Positions 1-8,349 of a stretch of DNA of 64,000 nt are shown in pieces. Under the pieces are notes generated by a model. The model was not told where the DNA came from. It saw nothing but the letters and a program-made list of their open reading frames with translations, and searched no databases. Source of the stretch: Streptomyces nitrosporeus (GTDB taxonomy: Bacteria > Actinomycetota > Actinomycetes > Streptomycetales > Streptomycetaceae); contig NZ_CP023702.1 in the NCBI RefSeq assembly GCF_008704555.1, positions 3,472,001 through 3,536,000 on the forward strand. Reading direction: 5' to 3'. Within the stretch, counting starts at the first letter, position 1. Each line of letters begins with the position of its first letter. Both the position numbers and the translations under genes were made by a program.

Positions 1-410
1 GCCGCGAGCTGCTCCTCCGGGGAGGCGTCCTTGTCCTTCACGGGCTCCTGGGTCGCCCTGCGGGCGGCGTCACCGATCGGGGCGCCCCGCTTCACGCCGT
101 AGAGGGCGGAGCTGATGGGCTCGCACTCCTTCTTGTCGGCGGTGACGTCCCCCTCACCGGCACGGTCGGCGGAGGTGGTCTTCGCGATCTTCTGGCCGGC
201 CGCATCGCCCTGCTCCAGCGAGAGCTTCTCCAGCTCGGCGGAGGTGAGCGCCTTGACGGCCGCCTTCGTCGCGCCGCCGTCCTCGGCACCCGGTGCGGCG
301 GCGTCGGCCTTCCCGCCCTTCTCCTCCGCACCGCCGCAGGCGGTGGCCAGGAGGGCCAGGGACATCACGGAGGCGGCGAGGGCGGTACGGCGTACGGCGG
401 TGGTGCGCAT
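1..410 (-). CDS. Secreted lipoprotein, 3' end beyond window
   Basis: The reading frame opens at an ATG at 410 and runs off the left edge, so about 136 N-terminal residues are visible. The start MRTTAVRRTALAASVMSLALL is a basic stretch followed by a hydrophobic core and then ATAC, a lipobox with the modifiable cysteine at residue 25. The mature part is rich in Ala, Lys, Glu and Asp and has one further cysteine in KKECEPISS. This predicts a protein anchored to the outer face of the membrane. No family could be recognised from the visible part, and the function is unknown. Confidence 0.75.
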   Translation of the reverse strand, partial: MRTTAVRRTALAASVMSLALLATACGGAEEKGGKADAAAPGAEDGGATKAAVKALTSAELEKLSLEQGDAAGQKIAKTTSADRAGEGDVTADKKECEPISSALYGVKRGAPIGDAARRATQEPVKDKDASPEEQLA

Positions 411-774
411 GGCTGGTTCATCTCTCGTCCGAAGGGAGCGGCAGTCCTCCTGGCGCGAACTTCGGCGACTTCAGGGGCTGTTACGCAGAGGCACACTCTA
501 CGATCGGACTCCTGTCCGATGACCGGCCCGAGCGGTCACGGGATGTGATCGTGACGCCCCCGTGATCACCCTGTGAATCGGCTGTGGGGACGGGGAGTAC
601 CCGTACGGTCTCCCCCTCCCGCGGTCCGTCCCGCCGGGGACCCACCACGAACCCGTCGGCGGGCCCGCCGACGGCCCGCCAGGCCCGCCACCGAACTCGC
701 CGCCGGTCCCGCCACCGGACCGCCACCGGCCCCGCCCCGCCCACCGGACCGCCATGACCGAGGAGTTCCCGCCC
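411..774. other. Intergenic region, divergent promoters
   Basis: This 364-bp gap lies between two divergent genes, so it should hold both promoters. Beyond the inverted repeat at 503-520 and a TCACGGG/CCCGTGA pair near 535-575, I see no recognisable site and no convincing small gene. Confidence 0.4.
503..520. promoter_or_regulatory. Inverted repeat upstream of the lipoprotein
   Basis: ATCGGAC-TCCT-GTCCGAT is a perfect 7-bp inverted repeat about 95 bp upstream of the lipoprotein start. It could be an operator or a small hairpin. No regulator is assigned. Confidence 0.35.
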
Positions 775-1878
775 GTGACCACCGATCCCACAGCAGCCGC
801 GCTCGCGGTGGTACGCGCGCTCGGCGCGGACACGACCGGCACTTCCACGTCCCCCGGCGCCTCCGCTTCCTCCGACGCCCCCGCACCCGTCGGCGTCTTT
901 GCACCCGTCGGCGACCCCGTCTCCTGCGAGACGCCGGCGGGCGGGACGTACAACACCGTCGTCCGGATGGCCTTCGGCGACGGACGCGACTGGGTGGTGA
1001 AGATCCCGCCCGCCCACAGCTCCGGGCTGCGGTACGAACACGCCCTGCTGACCGGGGAGGTGACCTTCTACGAGGCGGCGGCCGGGCTCGGCGGCGTGGT
1101 CCCGCGCGTCGTGCGCGCCGGACTCGGCGGTGTGGTGCCGCGCGCCGGTCTCGGCCCCGGTCCGGCGACCGGGCCGTACGTGGTGATGACCGCGTGTCCG
1201 GGCCGCCCCTGGAGCGAGCTCGCGGACGAGCTGACGGACGTCGAGACACGCCGGCTGCGGGCGGAACTCGGGGCGCTCGTCGGGAGGCTGCACAGGGTGA
1301 CGGGCCCCGCCGGCTTCGGATACCCGGGCGAACCCTTCGGCCCCCTCGCCCCCACCTGGCGGGCGGCGTTCACCGCGATGGCCGCCGCCGTGCTCGACGA
1401 CGCGGAGGAGTACGGGGTCCGTCCGCCGCGGCCGGTGGGCGAGATCCGCACCCTGCTCGGCGCGGCCTCGTACGTCCTGGACGAGGTGGTCCGGCCCGCC
1501 CTCGTCCACTTCGACCTCTGGCAGGGCAATGTGCTGGTGGCGGGCGGGCCCGGGGCGCGTTCCATCGGCGGGATCATCGACGGCGAGCGGATGTTCTGGG
1601 GCGACCCCGCCGCCGACCTCGTGTCGCTCGCGCTGCTCGGTGACATCGAGGAGGACGAGGACTTCCTCACCGGCTACGCCTCCTCGGCCGGCGCGCCCCT
1701 CGTGTTCACGCCGTCGCTGCGGCTCCGGCTCGCGCTGTACCGCAGTTACCTCTACCTGATCATGCTGGTCGAGACGGTCCCCCGGCAGGCGTCGGCCGAG
1801 GACCGGGCCTGGGTGTGGACGCATGTGGCGCCGGAGCTCGACGCGGCCCTGGACACGGTGGCCCGGGCCACCGGATAA
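775..1878 (+). CDS. Aminoglycoside phosphotransferase-fold small-molecule kinase
   Basis: The product belongs to the APH/choline kinase fold, which moves the ATP gamma-phosphate to a hydroxyl of a small molecule or antibiotic. VHFDLWQGNVLV is the Brenner-type catalytic loop (HxDxxxxN). IIDGERMFWGDPAADLVS follows as the metal-binding segment, with DGE where many relatives have DFE. VVKIPP near the N-terminus fits the ATP-binding lysine. I chose GTG 775 because GAGGAG sits 9 nt before it; ATG 754 is in frame and would add 7 residues. The product is 367 aa. GLGGVVPR occurs twice near residues 104-120, a local duplication. The substrate is unknown, and resistance cannot be inferred from the fold. 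Confidence 0.85.
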   Translation: MTTDPTAAALAVVRALGADTTGTSTSPGASASSDAPAPVGVFAPVGDPVSCETPAGGTYNTVVRMAFGDGRDWVVKIPPAHSSGLRYEHALLTGEVTFYEAAAGLGGVVPRVVRAGLGGVVPRAGLGPGPATGPYVVMTACPGRPWSELADELTDVETRRLRAELGALVGRLHRVTGPAGFGYPGEPFGPLAPTWRAAFTAMAAAVLDDAEEYGVRPPRPVGEIRTLLGAASYVLDEVVRPALVHFDLWQGNVLVAGGPGARSIGGIIDGERMFWGDPAADLVSLALLGDIEEDEDFLTGYASSAGAPLVFTPSLRLRLALYRSYLYLIMLVETVPRQASAEDRAWVWTHVAPELDAALDTVARATG

Positions 1879-1915
1879 CCGGGCGTTCCGTCAGCCACCG
1901 GAGCCGCCCGGTGCG

Positions 1916-1945
1916 CCGGCGCTCCGTCAGCCGTCGGAGCGCCGG
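1916..1945 (+). terminator. Hairpin between convergent genes
   Basis: CCGGCGCTCC and GGAGCGCCGG form a perfect 10-bp stem with a 10-nt loop, 38 nt after the kinase stop codon. It overlaps the 3' end of the convergent YbjN gene. Confidence 0.5.
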
Positions 1946-2436
1946 GTGAGGTGGCGGAACGCGTCCAGGTTGCGGGTGGACTCGCCGCGCTCGACCCGCC
2001 AGGTGTACTCCTTGCGGATGGCGCTCGCGAATCCCAGCTCCAGCAGGGAGTTGAAGGCGCCGTCCGCCGCTTCGAGCACGACGCCGAGGAGCCGGTCGAG
2101 TTCCCCGGGGGTGACCACGGAGAGCGGGAGCCGGCCGGTGAGGTAGACGTCGCCGAGCGGGTCCACGGCGTAACCCACCCCGAACAGCTTGAGGTTGTGC
2201 TCCAGCAGCCAGCGGTGGACGGCTGCCTCGTTCTCGTCGGGGTGGCGGATGACGAACGCGTTGAGCGAGAGCGAGTGGCGGCCGACGACCAGGGAGCAGG
2301 TCGTGGACAGCTTCCGGGTACCGGGCAGTTTCACGACGTAGTTACCGGGCCCGGGGCTCTCCCATTCGAGCTCCGCGTCCTCCAGCGTCGCCTCGATGAC
2401 CTGCGCCACTGCTGCCTCGTCGGGTACGTCAGCCAT
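1927..2436 (-). CDS. YbjN domain-containing protein
   Basis: This 169-aa soluble protein resembles the actinobacterial YbjN family, whose fold is like type III secretion chaperones. Segments such as NYVVKLPG, STTCSLVVGRHSLSLNAFVIRHPDE and HRWLLEHNL (about residues 27-90) are typical. Its molecular role is not established. It lies 47 nt downstream of mshA on the same strand, an arrangement common in Streptomyces. A TACGCT -10 element six nt before the ATG suggests it can also be transcribed separately as a leaderless mRNA. Confidence 0.8.
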   Translation of the reverse strand: MADVPDEAAVAQVIEATLEDAELEWESPGPGNYVVKLPGTRKLSTTCSLVVGRHSLSLNAFVIRHPDENEAAVHRWLLEHNLKLFGVGYAVDPLGDVYLTGRLPLSVVTPGELDRLLGVVLEAADGAFNSLLELGFASAIRKEYTWRVERGESTRNLDAFRHLTRRSDG

Positions 2437-2442
2437 GGTGCG

Positions 2443-2448
2443 AGCGTA
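2443..2448 (-). promoter_or_regulatory. -10 element of leaderless YbjN gene
   Basis: TACGCT on the minus strand ends 6 nt before the ATG, with no Shine-Dalgarno sequence between them. Confidence 0.5.
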
Positions 2449-2483
2449 CGGCAGGGGCGCGCCGGCGGTCGGCGGCGCCTCGC

Positions 2484-3875
2484 TCAGCCGTGGCGCAGCC
2501 GGGTGCGGCGGCGGTGGTCGTGGATCGCGGCCGTGTAGACGTCGGCGGTCGCGGAGGCGGCCGTGTCCCAGCCGAACGACTGGGCGTGCGCGGCGGCGGC
2601 GGCCCCCATCCGGCCGGCCAGTTCGGGGCTGTCCGCGAACCGGCCCAGCGCCTCGGCGTACGCCGCCGGGTCGTGTCCCGGGATCAGGAAGCCGGTCTCC
2701 TCGTCCCGTACGGCCACCGGCAGGCCGCCCACCGCGGCGGCGACCACCGGTGTGCCCGAGGCCTGGGCCTCGATGGCGACCAGCCCGAAGGACTCGCTGT
2801 AGGACGGCATGACCAGCACGGAGGCCGCCCGGAACCAGTCGGCCAGCTGGTCCTGGCCGACCGGCGGGTGGAAATGCACGACATCGGCTATGCCCAGGCG
2901 GGCGGCCAGCTTCTGCAGGCCCTCCGGCTTGGCGAGCCCGCTCCCGCTGGGGCCGCCGACGACCGGTACGAAGATGCGGGAGCGCAGGCCCGGGTCGCGG
3001 TCCAGGAGTACGGCGACGGCGCGCAGCAGTACGTCGGGGGCCTTCAGCGGCTGGATGCGGCCGGCGAACAGCGGGATCAGGGCGTCCCGCGGCAGACCGA
3101 GGCGGTCCCGGGCCGCCGCGCGGGCGTCGCGCGCGTCCCGTTCGCCGCCCGGACGGGGGCCGCCGGGGACGGGGCGGAACCGTTCGAGGTTGACCCCGGG
3201 GTGGACCACGGCGACCGACGCCGGGTCGGCGTCGTAGAAGCGGACCAGTTCGTCCGCCTCCTCGGCGGTGTTGGCGATGAGCCGGTCCGAGGCCCGGACG
3301 ATCTGCGTCTCGCCGATGACCCGGGCCGCGGGCTCGGGGGTGTCCCCCTCGGCCAGGGAGGCGTTCTTGACCTTCGCCATGGTGTGCATGGCGTGCACCA
3401 GCGGCACACCCCAGCGCTGCGCGGCGAGCCAGCCGACCTGGCCGGAGAGCCAGTAGTGCGAGTGGACCAGGTCGTAGTAGCCGGGGCGCTGCCCGGCCCA
3501 TGCCTGCATCACACCGTGGGTGAACGCGCAGAGCTGGGCGGGCAGCTCCTCCTTGGCCAGGCCCTCGTACGGGCCGGCGTCCACATGGCGTACCAGTACG
3601 CCGGGCGCGAGTGCGACCGAAGGGGGCAGGGTCCCGGTGGTGGCCCGGGTGAATATCTCCACCTCGATGCCGATCGCGGCGAGCCGTCTGGCCAGTTCGA
3701 CGATGTAGACGTTCATCCCGCCCGCGTCGCCGGTGCCCGGCTGGTGCAGGGGCGAGGTGTGCACGGAGAGCATCGCCACCCGGCGCGGTTTGCGGTGCCC
3801 GCCGGCGAAACCGGACGGAAAGCGGATACGGGGTGCGACACGACCGGCGCCGAGCCTGGAGATGTACTGGCTCAC
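2484..3875 (-). CDS. mshA: D-inositol-3-phosphate glycosyltransferase (mycothiol step 1)
   Basis: MshA joins UDP-GlcNAc to 1L-myo-inositol 1-phosphate, the first committed step of mycothiol synthesis, in the cytoplasm. The 463-aa product is a two-domain GT-B enzyme of family GT4. The N-terminal domain has [26 protein letters not shown] (about 33-58), the acceptor and phosphate loop of MshA, and [14 protein letters not shown]. The C-terminal domain has [15 protein letters not shown] and the donor-binding [21 protein letters not shown]. The GTG start at 3875 follows GGAGGAG. The partner gene mshD is also in this window at 51942-52865. Confidence 0.96.
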   Translation of the reverse strand: MSQYISRLGAGRVAPRIRFPSGFAGGHRKPRRVAMLSVHTSPLHQPGTGDAGGMNVYIVELARRLAAIGIEVEIFTRATTGTLPPSVALAPGVLVRHVDAGPYEGLAKEELPAQLCAFTHGVMQAWAGQRPGYYDLVHSHYWLSGQVGWLAAQRWGVPLVHAMHTMAKVKNASLAEGDTPEPAARVIGETQIVRASDRLIANTAEEADELVRFYDADPASVAVVHPGVNLERFRPVPGGPRPGGERDARDARAAARDRLGLPRDALIPLFAGRIQPLKAPDVLLRAVAVLLDRDPGLRSRIFVPVVGGPSGSGLAKPEGLQKLAARLGIADVVHFHPPVGQDQLADWFRAASVLVMPSYSESFGLVAIEAQASGTPVVAAAVGGLPVAVRDEETGFLIPGHDPAAYAEALGRFADSPELAGRMGAAAAAHAQSFGWDTAASATADVYTAAIHDHRRRTRLRHG

Positions 3876-3995
3876 TGGGTCCGCTCCTCCTCGCTCGGGG
3901 CATGCCGCTCACAGGGCGCGCGCGGCCCTCTCGGAGAGGCAGAACAGCGGGGCACGGCCATTCATTCCGCTTTACCCGATCGTTGCCCCGGCCCA

Positions 3996-4062
3996 CCCGG
4001 TCCCCATCCCTCCGCGGACCGCCCGGCCCGCCCGGTCCCCTCCCTCCGCGGACCGCCCGGCC
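3996..4062. repeat. Tandem 32/33-nt direct repeat
   Basis: Two near-identical copies occupy 3996-4028 and 4031-4062 and differ by one inserted A. They lie just upstream of the methyltransferase promoter. Confidence 0.8.
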
Positions 4063-4078
4063 ACGGCCCGTCCTCTAC

Positions 4079-4084
4079 TACGCT
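4079..4084 (+). promoter_or_regulatory. -10 element of leaderless methyltransferase gene
   Basis: TACGCT ends 7 nt before ATG 4092, and no Shine-Dalgarno sequence lies between. Confidence 0.5.
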
Positions 4085-4091
4085 CGCTGTC

Positions 4092-4877
4092 ATGCACCAG
4101 CGCCCCATCGGCACCGCGACCCGCGGGACCACCAACCCCAACCGCCTGCGCCGTATGGACCGCTGGATCGCCGCCGCCCACGGGGCCGCCCTGCGCCGCA
4201 GCGATCTCCCCGTCGCGGTCGACCTCGGCTACGGTGCGGCCCCCTGGACCGCCGTGGAACTGCTGCAACGGCTGCGCACCGCGGATCCGCGCACGGCGGT
4301 CGTCGGCATCGAGATCGACCCGGAGCGGGTGGCCGCGGCGAAGCCGTACGAGCGCGAGGGCCTCCGCTTCGTCCACGGCGGCTTCGAGATCCCGCTGGAC
4401 ACCCGCCCCGCCCTCATCCGGGCGGCGAACGTGCTGCGCCAGTACGACGAGGACGAGGTCGCCGCCGTCTGGGCGCGGCTCCGCGCGCGCCTCGCCCCCG
4501 GCGGTCTCCTGGTCGAGGGCACCTGCGACGAGATCGGCCGGCGGCACGTCTGGGTCGCGCTGGGCCCCGAGGGACCGCGCACCGTCACCTTCGCGACCCG
4601 GCTGGGTTCGCTGGACCGCCCGTCGGATCTGGCGGAACGCCTGCCGAAGGCGCTGATCCACCGCAATGTTCCCGGCGAACCCGTCCACGCCTTTCTGCGC
4701 GACCTCGACCGGGCCTGGGCCACGGCCGCCCCGTACGCGTCGCTGGGCGCGCGGCAGCGCTGGATCGCGACGGCGCGGGCGGTGGCGGGCGACTGGCCGC
4801 TGACCGACGACGTACGCAGGTGGCGGCAGGGGGAGATCACGGTGCGGTGGTCCGCCCTGCGGCCGGCGACGGGCTGA
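4092..4877 (+). CDS. Class I SAM-dependent methyltransferase-like protein
   Basis: The 261-aa product has a Rossmann methyltransferase core: VAVDLGYGAAPWTAVEL (about residues 41-57) matches the SAM-binding motif I, AVVGIEIDPERV is the acidic end of strand 2, and APGGLLVEGTCDEIGRR follows the catalytic region. IRAANVLRQYDEDEV replaces the usual motif IV. The substrate is unknown. It is divergent from mshA, a common Streptomyces neighbour. The start is set by the TACGCT box placing the transcript start at the ATG. Confidence 0.85.
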   Translation: MHQRPIGTATRGTTNPNRLRRMDRWIAAAHGAALRRSDLPVAVDLGYGAAPWTAVELLQRLRTADPRTAVVGIEIDPERVAAAKPYEREGLRFVHGGFEIPLDTRPALIRAANVLRQYDEDEVAAVWARLRARLAPGGLLVEGTCDEIGRRHVWVALGPEGPRTVTFATRLGSLDRPSDLAERLPKALIHRNVPGEPVHAFLRDLDRAWATAAPYASLGARQRWIATARAVAGDWPLTDDVRRWRQGEITVRWSALRPATG

Positions 4878-5184
4878 ACCGCGCCCACCGCCCGGCCGCC
4901 GTCCGTCAGCCGCCCGGCCGCCGTCCGTCCCGGTCCCGCCGATGGACAAAGGGCGGCCCGTGCGCGGACGAGGGCACTCCGCCGGGAGACGGACGAGAAC
5001 GATCACGGATCCGGGAACGCGCCGGGCCCTCCCGATCGTCCCCTGTGTGACGTGTCGCGCGGCACGGGCCCCTGTTGCTTTACGGGACAACATGGCACGA
5101 TCGCGTCGACACCGAAAAGTTACTGACGGTAAGTCACATGGGCGCGATTCGGCTTTTCCTGCCGTTCGCCCGGAGGGGGAGCTC
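4878..5184. other. Intergenic region upstream of NlpC/P60 gene
   Basis: The 307-bp gap holds the repeat at 4888-4929 and a TTAC-TGACG-GTAA dyad at 5120-5132, about 50 bp before the hydrolase start. I looked for a ydaO-type c-di-AMP riboswitch, known before some Streptomyces cell-wall hydrolase genes, and did not see its conserved blocks. Confidence 0.4.
4888..4929. repeat. 20-nt direct repeat
   Basis: The same 20-nt unit, beginning CCGCCCGGCC, occurs at 4888-4907 and 4910-4929, just after the methyltransferase stop. Confidence 0.75.
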
Positions 5185-6255
5185 GTGAACCGACGCCACT
5201 GTGCCTCTGCTGCGATCACTCTGGTCTGCGCACTGGCCCTGCTGGCCGCGCCGGTCCAGGCGATGGCGGCCCCGGGCCCGGACCCGTCTCCTTCCGCTCC
5301 CGGGGCTTCCACCCCGGGGAAGAAGAGCCTCGAAGAGGTACGCGAGGAGATCGAGACCCTGTACCGCAAGGCGGGGGCGGCCACGGACGCCTACAACCTC
5401 GCCGAGGAGCAGGCGGAGAAGCAGTCCCAGGAGCTGGCCCGCCTCACCCTCGCCATCGCCGAGGGACAGGCGAAGATCGACGAGCTGAAGAGCAGGGCGG
5501 GCGCCCTGGCCACCGAGCAGTACCGCAACGGCGGCCTCCCGCCGGGCGCCCAGCTGGTGCTGAGCGGCGACCCGGACCTCTTCCTGGACGGCGTGAACCA
5601 GCTCCGTGTGAACCAGCAGGCCACCAAGGGAATGCTCGCCGAACTGGAGCAGTCCCAGCAGGACTTGGAGACGTACACCCAGGACGCCGGTCTCAACTGG
5701 GAGAAGCTGGAGGCGAACCGGGTCAAGCAGGCCAAGGCCAGGAAGACCGTCAAGGCCAGGATCGCCGAGGCGGAGAAGCTGGAGTCCCAGCTGGAGAAGG
5801 AGGAGCGGGTCCGGCTCCTGGAGCTGGAGCAGAGGGCCGCGATCACGGCGCAGAAGTCCTGGCTCTCCTCCGGCGCGCTCACCCAGATCGACCGGGAGGC
5901 AAGCGCGAGCGGCAAGCAGGCCATCGCCTACGCGACCGCCCAGATCGGCAAACCGTACGTCTGGGGCGCCGAGGGCCCCGGCTCGTTCGACTGCTCCGGC
6001 CTCACCTCGCAGGCCTGGGCGTCCGCGCGGCACCCGATCCCCCGGACCTCCCAGGAGCAGTGGCGGCAGCTGCCGCGCGTGGCCGTGCAGGACATGCGCC
6101 CCGGCGACCTGATCATCTACCACGACGACGCCAGCCATGTCGGCATGTACGTCGGCAGCGGATCGATCGTGCACGCCCCCCGCCCCGGGAGGGACGTCAC
6201 CCTGGCCGGCGCGGGCTCGATGAAGATCCTCGGAGTGGTCCGCCCCGACAGGTGA
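5185..6255 (+). CDS. Secreted coiled-coil NlpC/P60 cell-wall hydrolase
   Basis: This predicted peptidoglycan endopeptidase cuts stem peptides outside the membrane. The 356-aa product has a signal peptide (about 1-29, ending QAMAA), a Pro/Ser linker, a long coiled coil (about 47-225, rich in Glu, Lys and Gln) and a C-terminal NlpC/P60 domain (about 243-356). The catalytic residues are visible: Cys270 in FDCSGL, His318 in ASHVGMYVG and His330 in SIVHAPRPG. The architecture is RipA-like, where the helical part can hold the enzyme inactive. GTG 5185 follows GGAGGGGGAG and puts the signal peptide at the N-terminus. Confidence 0.92.
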   Translation: MNRRHCASAAITLVCALALLAAPVQAMAAPGPDPSPSAPGASTPGKKSLEEVREEIETLYRKAGAATDAYNLAEEQAEKQSQELARLTLAIAEGQAKIDELKSRAGALATEQYRNGGLPPGAQLVLSGDPDLFLDGVNQLRVNQQATKGMLAELEQSQQDLETYTQDAGLNWEKLEANRVKQAKARKTVKARIAEAEKLESQLEKEERVRLLELEQRAAITAQKSWLSSGALTQIDREASASGKQAIAYATAQIGKPYVWGAEGPGSFDCSGLTSQAWASARHPIPRTSQEQWRQLPRVAVQDMRPGDLIIYHDDASHVGMYVGSGSIVHAPRPGRDVTLAGAGSMKILGVVRPDR

Positions 6256-6584
6256 CCGGGGCGCCGGGCACCAGGTGGCCGGGCCCGGGGCGACGCGCGT
6301 ACGGGGAGCCGCCCGGCGGGCCGGGCCGCCGGCCGGCCCCGCTCTCCGCCCGCGCCCGCGGGGCTTCGCGGCGCGTGATGTTTGTCATGGCCCGCCTGTC
6401 CGTTTCGTCCGCTCCGAGTGCGCCGGATCCGTGGTGGGACGCGGCTTATGGCCGCGCATACGCCGGCGAACGATCTTCAGGTGGCATTCCGTTCCCCCGC
6501 CACCGACCGCTATCGTCCCCGTCTGGCGGGCCGTCGATCGGCGGTCCGCCGCGCCCTCGGGGGGAGGGAAGGAAACCCGAACCG
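6256..6584. other. Intergenic region before PP2C gene
   Basis: The 329-bp gap contains GC-rich imperfect dyads near 6270-6345 that could terminate the hydrolase transcript, and presumably the phosphatase promoter. No defined site was identified. An open frame continues upstream of the chosen phosphatase start, but its sequence is not conserved-looking. Confidence 0.35.
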
Positions 6585-7928
6585 ATGCCCGTACCCGTAC
6601 CGCAGCAGCGTGCTGTTTCCGCTGCGGAGACCACTCATGGCGCCGACCTCACCCTGCTGGTGATCTCGGACGACCCTGCGGGCACCTTCACCGTCCCCGA
6701 GCTGCCGTCCACCACCGGGGCCCGGGTCCGTGTCCGTACCGCCCGGAACCTCACCGAGGCCGGACGCCTGCTGACCCACCAGGTCGACTGCGTCCTGGTC
6801 GACCTCGGCGTGGCCCCGCCCGCCGCTCCCCGCGCCGACAGCCGGCCGGGGGACGACGCCTCGGCACACCCCGAGCTCGCCACCCTCCAGCACGTCCTGC
6901 GCATCGCACCGCGCCACGCGGTCCTCGCCCTCACCGCCGAGGACGACGCCGAGCGGGCCGCCGAGGCCGTACGGGTGGGCGCCCAGGACTACCTCTTCCG
7001 CGGGGAACTCGACGGCCGGCTCCTCAGCCGCGCCATCCGGTACGCCGTGGAGCGGAAACGCGCCGACATCGCCCAGCACCAGCTGACCGAGTCCCGGCTG
7101 CGCGCCCAGGAGAACGCCCGGCTGGAACGCGGACTGCTCCCCACACCGCTCCTGGACGGCTCCGACCTGGAGTTCGCCGCCCACTACCGGCCGGGCCGCA
7201 GCCGCGCCCTGCTCGGCGGCGACTTCTACGACACCGTCCGCACCCCCGACGGCACCGTGCACGCCATGATCGGCGACGTCTGCGGCCACGGCCCGGACGA
7301 GGCCGCGCTCGGGGTGGAGCTCCGCATCGCCTGGCGCGCCCTCATCCTGGCCGGGCTCTGCGGCGACGAACTGCTCTCCACGCTCCAGCAGGTCCTTGAG
7401 CACGAACGGCAGAGCGAGGAGATCTTCGCGACCCTCTGCACCGTCGACATCGCCCCCGACGGGCGGCACGCCGGACTGTGCCTCGCCGGCCACCCGGCCC
7501 CGCTGATCGCCCGCCACGGCCGGGCGGCGCGTCTGCTCCCGTACGAGGACGGCGGCCCCGCGCTCGGGCTGCTGCCCGGCGCCCGCTGGCCCCGCCGCCA
7601 GGTGCAGCTGGGCGGCTCCTGGAGCCTGATGATGTACACCGACGGGCTGATCGAGGGCCGTGTGGCCGCCGGGGAGAGCCGCCGGCTCGGTCAGGACGGC
7701 ATGGTGGCGATGATCAACGGGCAGCTGGACCGGGGGCTCGGCGGCGAGGAACTGCTGGAGGCCGCCGTCGCCCAGGCGCAGGAGCTGAACGGCGGCGAGC
7801 TCACCGACGACGTCGCGGTGCTGCTCCTGGAACGCGACGAGGACCGGATACGCCGACGGGGCAGGAGTGCCACGCACTCCCGCCCCGGTCCGGGCCTGTC
7901 CGCCGGCGTTCAGCGCCCGCCGTTGTAA
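6585..7928 (+). CDS. Receiver-domain PP2C-type serine/threonine phosphatase
   Basis: This 447-aa SpoIIE/RsbU-class phosphatase is likely to act on an anti-anti-sigma factor, linking a phospho-signal to sigma factor release. The N-terminal receiver-like domain (about 20-160) has VISDD, CVLVDLG and GAQDYLFRGELDGRLLSRAI. A short helical linker leads to a PP2C domain with GGDFYD, IGDVCGHG, MYTDGLIE and LTDDVAVLLLE, the metal-binding aspartates of the family. ATG 6585 follows GGGGGAGGGAAGG. The gene overlaps the convergent DUF2516 gene by 19 bp. The upstream kinase and target are not in the window. Confidence 0.88.
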   Translation: MPVPVPQQRAVSAAETTHGADLTLLVISDDPAGTFTVPELPSTTGARVRVRTARNLTEAGRLLTHQVDCVLVDLGVAPPAAPRADSRPGDDASAHPELATLQHVLRIAPRHAVLALTAEDDAERAAEAVRVGAQDYLFRGELDGRLLSRAIRYAVERKRADIAQHQLTESRLRAQENARLERGLLPTPLLDGSDLEFAAHYRPGRSRALLGGDFYDTVRTPDGTVHAMIGDVCGHGPDEAALGVELRIAWRALILAGLCGDELLSTLQQVLEHERQSEEIFATLCTVDIAPDGRHAGLCLAGHPAPLIARHGRAARLLPYEDGGPALGLLPGARWPRRQVQLGGSWSLMMYTDGLIEGRVAAGESRRLGQDGMVAMINGQLDRGLGGEELLEAAVAQAQELNGGELTDDVAVLLLERDEDRIRRRGRSATHSRPGPGLSAGVQRPPL

Positions 7929-8245
7929 GGGCCGTACGGCCCGTCGCTGGACGAGCCGCCACGGCGTCCGCCGCCGCCCGTCACCGCCTTGATCGCCGGC
8001 CGCACGTCCACCATGAAGACGATGGAGGCGATCACTCCCGCGATCTGGAGGAACAGGATCGGGATGACCAGGTTCACGAACACGGTGATCCCGAGAATGA
8101 TCAGCCAGAAGGACTTCTTCTGCTTGTCCGCCGCCCGGTAGGCGTCCTCGCGAGCCATGACGGCGAAGACGAACGCGACCACAGCCAGGACGAGCATGGC
8201 CAGGTAGAGCAGTTGGAGAACCGATCCGAATGCTTCGAGCAACAC
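7910..8245 (-). CDS. DUF2516 family membrane protein
   Basis: The 111-aa product has three hydrophobic stretches (about 8-30, 45-63, 65-82) and a hydrophilic Gly/Arg/Ser tail. The core KKSFWLIILG...FLQIAGVIASIVFMVDVRPAIK is typical of DUF2516, an actinobacterial family of unknown function. The start is GTG at 8245. It lies downstream of the HBHA-like gene on the same strand, 104 nt away, and could be its last cistron. Confidence 0.85.
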   Translation of the reverse strand: MLLEAFGSVLQLLYLAMLVLAVVAFVFAVMAREDAYRAADKQKKSFWLIILGITVFVNLVIPILFLQIAGVIASIVFMVDVRPAIKAVTGGGGRRGGSSSDGPYGPYNGGR

Positions 8246-8349
8246 GGTGAGTACCGCCTAGTCAGTGGAGAGAGCGCCTCGCGGCAAAGGTACCGGGAAC
8301 AACGACCGGACCACCCGTAAAGGTGCCCGGCCCCCGCCCGCCCGGCCCG

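Noticed and set aside
481..1824. Long minus-strand open frame (447 codons) opposite the kinase gene
   Set aside because: Its translation is biased in Arg, Gly and Pro with no family motif. The opposite strand encodes a clear APH-fold kinase, so this is a GC-rich shadow.
4878..5184. ydaO/c-di-AMP riboswitch before the NlpC/P60 gene
   Set aside because: Such elements precede some Streptomyces hydrolase genes, but the conserved blocks were not found here.
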